Shown: one piece after another, positions 57,005-64,000 of the stretch | How the letters are laid out: each line of letters begins with the position of its first letter | Numbering within the stretch: position 1 is the first letter of the stretch | Notes under the pieces: generated by a model | Database searches by the model: none | The model's input: the letters and a program-made list of their open reading frames with translations, nothing else | Told to the model about the DNA's origin: nothing | Made by a program: the position numbers and the translations under genes | Source of the DNA: Diadema setosum | Taxonomy: Eukaryota; Echinodermata; Echinoidea; Diadematoida; Diadematidae | DNA: 64,000 nt | Assembly: GCA_033980235.1 (NCBI GenBank) | Contig: CM067070.1 | Location: forward strand, 5,130,978-5,194,977 | Direction of reading: 5' to 3'

Positions 57005-57008
<4 letters not shown>

Positions 57009-57400
57009 CATATTCTTTTTTGTAAAGGACAGGAAAACATCCATAAAACAGACAAGGGCGTGATCGAGTACCACCATCAGACTATTTAGCTCATTAAAAT
57101 TAATTAATTTGTCCCTTTTGCCTTTTGCAACCCTGGAAATCAGATTCCTTTCATAAGCTGGTATACGTTGCAGAGGTATAGGTTAATTCAGACCTTTCCT
57201 CATAATAATAAAACTAGAAACTTCTTTGCGGTGCAGGGGCAAACAATAATATTATGTTACAATTATTTCCAGTGAATTTGTTCGGACCCGAAAAAAATAC
57301 TCCAGTTAAGATACATTCTCGGTACAAAAGGGGAGCGTATCTCGACTGACATTGGAACAGTTTTTCGTCGAGCTCATCAACGGAGGTGTGGGGAGACTAA
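57005..57400. other. Intergenic, nothing recognised
   Basis: No supported feature. Confidence 0.5.
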
Positions 57401-58220
57401 GGAATCGCCTGCGGCGTCTGTCCGTCCGTCGTCCGTCCGTAACGCTACAAAAACTTCAATAACTCTTTACTCTGGGCTTCAATTGCAATCAAACTTCGAG
57501 GGAAGAGGGGTCATACAAAGTTTCACATTTTACCATACATGAAGGTCACCTCAAGGTCAAAGCTCACAGGCAGGGGTCAATGAACTTTAGGGCCCAATGT
57601 TAAGTTTTTTATGGCGCGTTTCTATTATGGGTCATAACTTTTGATCCATAACTCTATTTGTGACCAAACTTGCATGGTAGATGTCCTTCGGGGAGTGGAT
57701 GGTCACCACAAGGTCAAAGGTCACAGGCAGTTGTCAACGAACTTTTAGAGCCCAATGTTAAGTTTTTATGACACGTTTCTATTATGGGTCTTAACTTTTG
57801 ATCCATAGCTCCATTTGTGACCAAACTTGGATGGTAGATGTCCCTTGGGGAGTGGATGGTTGCCACAAGGTCAAAGGTCACAAGCATGGGTCAACAAACT
57901 TTTAGAGCCCAATGTTAAGTTTTTATGGCGCGTTTCTATTATGGGTCATAACTTTTGATCCATAGGTCTGTATGTTACCAAACTTGGATGGTAGATGTCC
58001 CTTGGGGAGTGGATAATCACCACAATGTCAAAGGTCACAAGCAGGGGTCAACGAAATTTAAAGGCTCAATGTTAAGTTCTTCTAGCACGTTTCTTTTTTG
58101 CCATAAATTTTTACTCTTTTATATTACTCTTTTATATCTCTTTTTATCTGTTATATCTCTTTTTTTATCTGTTATATCCCATTCGCGTTCAATTTCTTGT
58201 ACGCGAATGGGCGAGACACA
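57401..58220. repeat. GTCCGTCCG element with 157-bp tandem array
   Basis: Starts with GGCGTCTGTCCGTCCG. Three units of 157-158 bp begin TAAGTTTTTATGGCGCG at 57601, 57759 and 57916, with a partial unit before and one after (58073). Each unit carries CTATTATGGGTCATAACTTT, CCAAACTTGGATGGTAGATG and AGGTCAAAGGTCACA words. It ends near an 11-bp hairpin CCCATTCGCGT/ACGCGAATGGG (58178-58211). It is related in style to 12309-13278. Confidence 0.75.
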
Positions 58221-60419
58221 TTATGACACTTGTCTTTTTCATTTTTTAACTCTTGGGGTGTTATTATCTTGAGATTTCTGAATGTTGGGAGACACTTCAA
58301 CTGAACTGAATTGAATTCTTCAACTGTGCCAAATTTTGTGACGTCAGCAAAAGGGATATCCGACCTTTAAATCTGATGTTGACACCTTGCAACCTAGCTG
58401 CGTAGATGTTTTTGGTAGCGAATATGAGCTGTGCCTTGAGATTGTGATCATGAAATAAAACTATTTCTGATCAAAACCTCACTTCAACTGACTATCCCGC
58501 GGTGACTATAATTATGAATTGCTTTGCTCCGATTTGCTTTCCAACCATAATTTCCACATACCGTATGAGGATTCTTTCGAGGAATCGTGTATACGCCAAA
58601 AACCTCAAAAATTCTTTTGTGCTAATGGCATGTTATCCCTTTGTGTTAGCTAGAAAGGCACAGCCATAATTATCAAAACAAAACCAATGACGGGAAGTCA
58701 AATCAACAATAACAAACGAATCGAGAAATATGAAAGAAAAGAAAGCAACGAAAGAGACAGAAACAACTCCAAACATAACTACTACTACTACTATTACTAC
58801 AAAAAATACAAATCCAAAATTAAATGGCACCTAGTCACCAGATTTCAAAATAGCAATATCAACCATTAATGCTCTATCATTTATTTAGCACTTTATGTGG
58901 ATTCTGGACTGACCTAGTTTTCTTATTTTGTGCACAGATAAATTGGTTGCAAGTGAAACAAGCCTACAAACAGATATAATTATTTCCGCCACTATACGAA
59001 TTCAAACAACAAACAGTCATTGCACTTTTATGTTTTGATTTTCACATCACAGTAGTCCTTTAACCATCTGTGTGCCACGTTTATTTCCTGGTCATCAGAA
59101 TGTGTGTGAAATGCGAGCACGTTTGACTCATTTGCAGAGAAGGGGTTAATCAAGAATACAAACAGAAACAAGATAGCCAAGAATAACATTACCAACAATA
59201 ATAAGAAAAGCGATAACAGCAACAACAAAACCCCACTTCCCTCGCCTCGTTAATCAGATAAGCATCGCTTGAGATTAACAAAATGTTCATTTGAAACCGC
59301 GAAAAGGCGTGAAATTACGCTTGTTTACGGCATAATGCACGCTACGAGGACTATATTTGTAAGGGCAAAGTCATAACAGTTACTAATGCTGTGGGAAATG
59401 GTCAGAGTTGAATACTGTCAGACTATAGGCCTATAATTCTGCCGTTGATACGTGTCATTTCCCTTATCATTATGTCTTATGGAAGATGATCGCAAACCAT
59501 TGGATCTATGTACATTTATTATTATTGCTCACGTGACAATTATAAATACGGATGAACACATTTTTCTGTAGAAGTCCCTATCCATGTTAATAGATTTTTA
59601 CAGACAAAAATATTAAAAGAGAACAGTGAAGTTTTCATAAGAGTCACAAAGTATTCGCTTAAAAGTGGTGGTGATAACCGTCGCCTGCAATCTCAAATGA
59701 ATCAAAAAAAAAATGTCATTGATGATGTTCTTGCCTGTCCTGTTGCATCTCATAATTCTTACATAAGTTCCAGGTTTTAGACTGACCGCGAAATGAAGAG
59801 AGTGCTGTCCTTCATCAGCTTATTATACAGTCACGATTACGAAAACTGTTTATTTATTTATTTATTTATTTATTTATTTGTGCGTTTAATGAGGCCCCAA
59901 TATTATGCTCGGCATATCATCCTTACTGGGGATCCTCCTGTATGGTACTTTGGTTTCTTTTCCTTTTTGAAATCTCTATTCTCTCTCACAATGATTACCT
60001 TACCTTTCATGTGCAAAATCAGCCATGAATAAGAATGAACCATTTGTATTTTATTCTTCGAAAGTGATTTCGTTTATTACTTGTACCATGCAGAAACAAA
60101 TGAAATAAAATAAAATGAATGATATGAAACTTTACGAATGTCGTTATTGGAGAGCTGTAGCTCTACAACATTAACCAGATATAAATCTAATAGCTTGTGT
60201 TTGACGTCAAAAACAACGGGAGATTAAGTGGTAAATTACTCATTCTCGTACAGGTGAGATTTTGATGGTATCAGTATTTCATAGACACACAAAGTGACTT
60301 GATTTGAAGCAAATTAATTTTGCTTGAAGATTATTCGTGTTCACCATACCTACGCCATTTTACCACCCTTCCTCGATCTCCAAATAGACTTTGATCATTT
60401 AAATGACCTATTATCGGTG
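58221..60419. other. Intergenic, nothing coding
   Basis: ACT repeat near 58780-58800, (TTTA)n at about 59849-59880. Several AT-rich frames without family match. Confidence 0.5.
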
Positions 60420-60740
60420 AAACACGTAGCGTTCACGGGGCAAAAACGACCCAAGGCTTCCTGTTTACGCCAGTGAAACTCCACGTCTCAGGTTCAACAT
60501 GAAGGCAATGCGCTACGTCAGGCTGCGCACCGTCCAAAGATAACAATTATTATATCGTCACTTCCCGTGTGCCGAGTATTAAAGAACCAGAACGATTAAT
60601 CTTTGACGTCGACAATGGCGAGGTCGTGCCGGTCACATGACCACAGCGGACCACAGGGTTGATGCTGTGAGGCATCGACACCACATGGAGAGACATGGTA
60701 TGATGTCACGATGACGGCTGACTAGCCTATAGGAAATACT
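60420..60740. promoter_or_regulatory. CpG-richer stretch with clustered factor-like sites
   Basis: Between AT-rich flanks, this stretch holds a forkhead-like TGTTTAC, a GATAA word (AAAGATAACAA), Runx-like ACCACA three times (near 60640-60690), CACATGACC/CACATGG E-boxes and TTTGACGTCGAC. This composition fits an enhancer or distal promoter, but the words are short and may be chance. Confidence 0.2.
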
Positions 60741-63171
60741 ATGTCTCAAAGTTCATACAGCTACGTCACTCTTGGTATACCGGAAATGACATTTTAAAAA
60801 GGGCAGATGATGGTGATGATTTAAAATGTGACTTTACGTGACCTCCGATAAGACACCGGAAGTAATACATGTAAACCGTGGTCATATAGGACTAGGTGTC
60901 ATTTGACAGGTGTGATTGCGGTGAGCATGCGTTTGATTAACCAACAGCCTACGCAAACTTGTTTTGCCATGGAGTAAATCGCTGGGGAAATGTATCATAA
61001 CGAACGGAACTTGTTCACTGCCTTTGAGTACCGGGTAATATAGAACTGCTCATTTTAAATACCATTAACATTGCATGGCCCAATATTGGTCAGAAGTAAC
61101 TACAGGTGTGACAGTTTGTTTCAATTTATCATGTTGATAATTCCTCTACCATGTCCACGATTTTGTCCTCTTTTTTTTTTCTTGCCAAGCATCTCTTATA
61201 CAAACATTACGAATCATTCGCGTTTTTTGTGTGTGTGTGTGTGTGTGTGTCTGTGTGTTTTTTTTTTTTTTTTTTTTTACATGACATTAAATGTTTTAAA
61301 CAGGAGATGATTTGACATAGTATTCGTGATTTATTTCAAACAAGAAAAAAGGTTTACTTTTAACGAAAAGATCAGAACATCAGGTATTTAAATGGGCATT
61401 TTAAGTACGACAAAGTAATATACTTTTAATGTTCAACAAATTGTCACGGGACAATTTATGGTGGTTTCAACCACATATGCGAGGTATAGGAAATGATAAA
61501 GGGCATCGACTGAATGTATTCCCCATTGGCCTTTCACAAAACAAAATTAACTGTAACATTCTCTTTGAATGTTAATGAATATCCTGATAAAACTTTTAGG
61601 TTACTTTCTTTGAAAAAGAATTATATGTGCTGTCAACGCATCATATACAAGCAACAATTTCATGGCACTGATTTTGTTTGAATGAAAACAATAACAAACA
61701 CAAGCAACATCAACGTTAACAACGTTAACAACAATTCCAACAACAACAACAATAACAACAGCAGCAACAACAACAACAACGACAACATTTGTCTATTCTT
61801 CTTTCGCACTGCCAGGTAAGCAGTCGGGAGCACAATATTTCATCACCTGTTACAGGGACCGGTGCCGACATGCCGGTGATTTTTCGTGGGATAAGTCTCA
61901 TGTGAATGTTTGGCAGGAATAGTCTCGGAAGTGATTAATGCGATCGTTCCAGACGAAACATTAAAGGAGCATGGGGAAGACAATGAAGAGAAGGTCAATT
62001 TCAAAACTTAAATCTGCAAAGTGATTACACTGTGATGTCACATATACTTACATATCAAAGAATCCTGGAAATATATTCTATTCTGTAATATCTATTCCAT
62101 TTTCTGAACAATTGCCGAAGGCAAAACCGCAGTGTTGCGAACAAAATTTTGAAATATCAAATTGCGCGAAATCTCAGATAAAATTTAATTAGAATAATAT
62201 GGGCTATATTAAAAAAAAAAATGAAGGTTAAATACACGTAATGTGTATTCAAATAAAACGTTGGCCACTGAAACTTTTTTTTTTGTGAAAAGGGATATGT
62301 GAAGACATTTGATTTCTATGACCTTTTATGATAAATGATATATGTAATGTTACATTCACGCACACGTCGTTCTATTTTCCTCGACTGTGAAATCATTGTA
62401 AAGACAATGTGGGCCTGAAACTCCTCAATCGAATAGAATTGATTATTCTAAGATTTAAAATTATCAAAAGAAAAAAAAATGTAGAAATACATAAATATAA
62501 ATCTCATTGTATAAATCTCATCAGTTTCATGAAATGATATATTTCTTTTATGCATGTGTGAAAACTATGTATGGATATGCGCATACATATATACATTTTA
62601 ACAGGTGACTTCTCATTGTTCTGAGCATAATGTTTTGGAGTTTTTTTCCCCCTCCTTACCTATTGACGTTCGTTCATCACCGTTTCCTGGTTTTACGGCG
62701 GAAATTAATTTCATAATCATTATTCATTCTCTATGTGGATTTGAAGTATAAGACTTATAACTTAGTGTATTGTTTCTCATGTTTATTTCACAAAAGGTAT
62801 GAAAACATTTGTAACACTGCAGTAGGCACGCAATGTGAAAAAAAGTCAGAGAAAATATAGATGTGAGAATATATCAAGCCAATTTGTGACATAAAAATTC
62901 CTAGTGGTATAACGAAACAAGCGAAAAAGCAAAAACAACATTCATGGTAGAACATTCGTGGAGTAAGCTTGTAGCTATGTACAAGTATATGACCTCAAAT
63001 CTGTGTACGGAGATTGAAAATAATATCACAGAGTAAAACAATTCACAGGGATATTGAAACTGATAGAAACTTCAATCATAAGACATTCAAAATTGCATAG
63101 ACCTTCAGCTTCCCAAGGTAAGTTGGCAGATGGAAGCTATCGTAGGAATTTGTTTGGTCCAGTTGGTAGTG
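60741..63171. other. Intergenic, low complexity only
   Basis: (GT)n with T-run at 61228-61279, CAA-rich tract at 61690-61782, CCAG|GTAAGC donor-like word at 61815. No gene can be supported. Confidence 0.5.
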
Positions 63172-63480
63172 CATTTATTCATGCATTTATTTATTCTGTG
63201 TTCTTTATACAGGGTAGTCTCTTCAGCACATAAAACGGCTTTACAAGAGAGCCCTGTATTACATAAAAATACTAAAATACAGTTTACAATTTAAAACAAA
63301 TTTTGAACAGTATGATGTTACAATCCATAACAATATATTACATACAATACAATACAATACAAAATATGAAAAGTTAAAACGGCAATCAAAATATAAAGTT
63401 GAATATGATATAAGATGAATAGAATATATAACAATGTAAAATTAAATTACGTCTTACATTCAGAATAACAGTATACCTTT
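63172..63480 (-). mobile_element. Non-LTR retrotransposon 3' end
   Basis: On the minus strand the sequence reads GAAGAGACTACCCTGTATAA then AGAACACAGAATAAATAAAT and a short AATG-rich tail, the usual 3' layout of an L2/CR1-like element. The upstream part (toward higher coordinates) is AT-rich with no frame left. The 5' limit is uncertain; AATAC repeats lie at 63340-63361. Confidence 0.45.
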
Positions 63481-63638
63481 ATCATAACCAGTAAAATATC
63501 ACACATGATTAAAAAAAAAAAAACAAGTGTGATCCATCCATTATCCCCTATCCCCTATCCCACCCGCTCCCTTATATCCGGATAATAGTGTAGTTGCTGC
63601 AGCAAGATGTTTTTGTAAAAAAAAAAAAAAAACAAAAC

Positions 63639-63671
<33 letters not shown>

Positions 63672-64000
63672 TCTGGCATCTTTGATTATAAAACGCCCTT
63701 ATTCCCATGCCCTTTTCCATCAGTGCAAATGTACATTTGCATTACTAAAACTTTTGAAGCTTAAAGATCAAATCGTGGAACGAGGCTGCTCTTAACAACT
63801 CTTTGCACTCTCCATTTTTCCACGTAAATAAGGTTTGTCAACGTCTGTGACTAACACTGATTTCTCAATAATCCTCTCTCCAGCAGACGACAGGGAACAC
63901 CGCATTCAAGGTGACAACAACAGGCAGATTCTCTTCGAAGGGACATCAAATTAAAGACTTAACTGGAAAACGTCCGTCTTAAACTTTTTTGCCGCCTTCC
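63481..64000. other. Right edge, A-rich tracts
   Basis: A-runs at 63510-63523, an AAAACAAAACAAA tract at 63616-63670. No gene. Confidence 0.5.

Overview
The window is eukaryotic and looks like marine invertebrate deuterostome DNA, most likely echinoderm or a close relative. Introns are GT-AG, the DNA is AT-rich, and microsatellites and small DNA transposons are dense. This placement is an inference from gene structure and repeat style; no lineage-diagnostic marker was found. Two protein-coding genes can be supported, both on the + strand and both in the first 25 kb.

Gene 1 (2211-8621) is the 3' part of HINFP, the histone H4 transcription factor. Three coding exons are visible: the last C2H2 finger, an exon with a conserved block and a 22-glutamine tract, and the C-terminal exon. 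They join in frame at consensus splice sites. The earlier fingers lie off the left edge. Gene 2 (18407-23702) is a BTG/Tob antiproliferative gene of the BTG3/BTG4 type, complete in two coding exons (249 aa). It has a CCAAT/CRE promoter candidate upstream and a poly(A) signal near 24.33 kb.

The rest is accessory DNA: introns, the 10-kb intergenic region and a gene-poor stretch from 24.4 to 64 kb. Several elements still have exact terminal inverted repeats (TIRs) and exact target-site duplications (TSDs). (a) Three elements of 2.8 kb, 243 bp and 178 bp share 13-bp termini of the form CAnnnYTGCCAAC and 6-bp TSDs, but their interiors are unrelated. (b) A 2.7-kb element in the BTG intron has the TIR GGGCAAGTCCA, a 4-bp TSD and about ten copies of the word GTCACGGACATTACA. 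(c) A 167-bp foldback has a 79-bp mismatch-free stem and a 9-bp TSD. (d) A 282-bp element is built from CGTTATTCCGAAGG and has an 8-bp TSD. (e) Four unrelated small families are flanked by TTAA. (f) A nest at 11.4-13.6 kb holds three insertions in one older element.

From 24.4 to 64 kb no gene can be assigned. That stretch holds 5'-truncated non-LTR retrotransposon remnants (one with a readable reverse-transcriptase C-terminus), a tRNA-like SINE, a dispersed repeat in two inverted copies, a 157-bp tandem array, a 670-bp degenerate TTCAGT/TTCAAT tract, long TA, GT, ATT, GTT and GA microsatellites, and two stretches with promoter- or enhancer-like composition near 56.6 and 60.6 kb. HINFP (G1/S histone gene activation) and BTG (antiproliferative, deadenylase-linked) are both cell-cycle genes, but nothing in the sequence shows that they are co-regulated.
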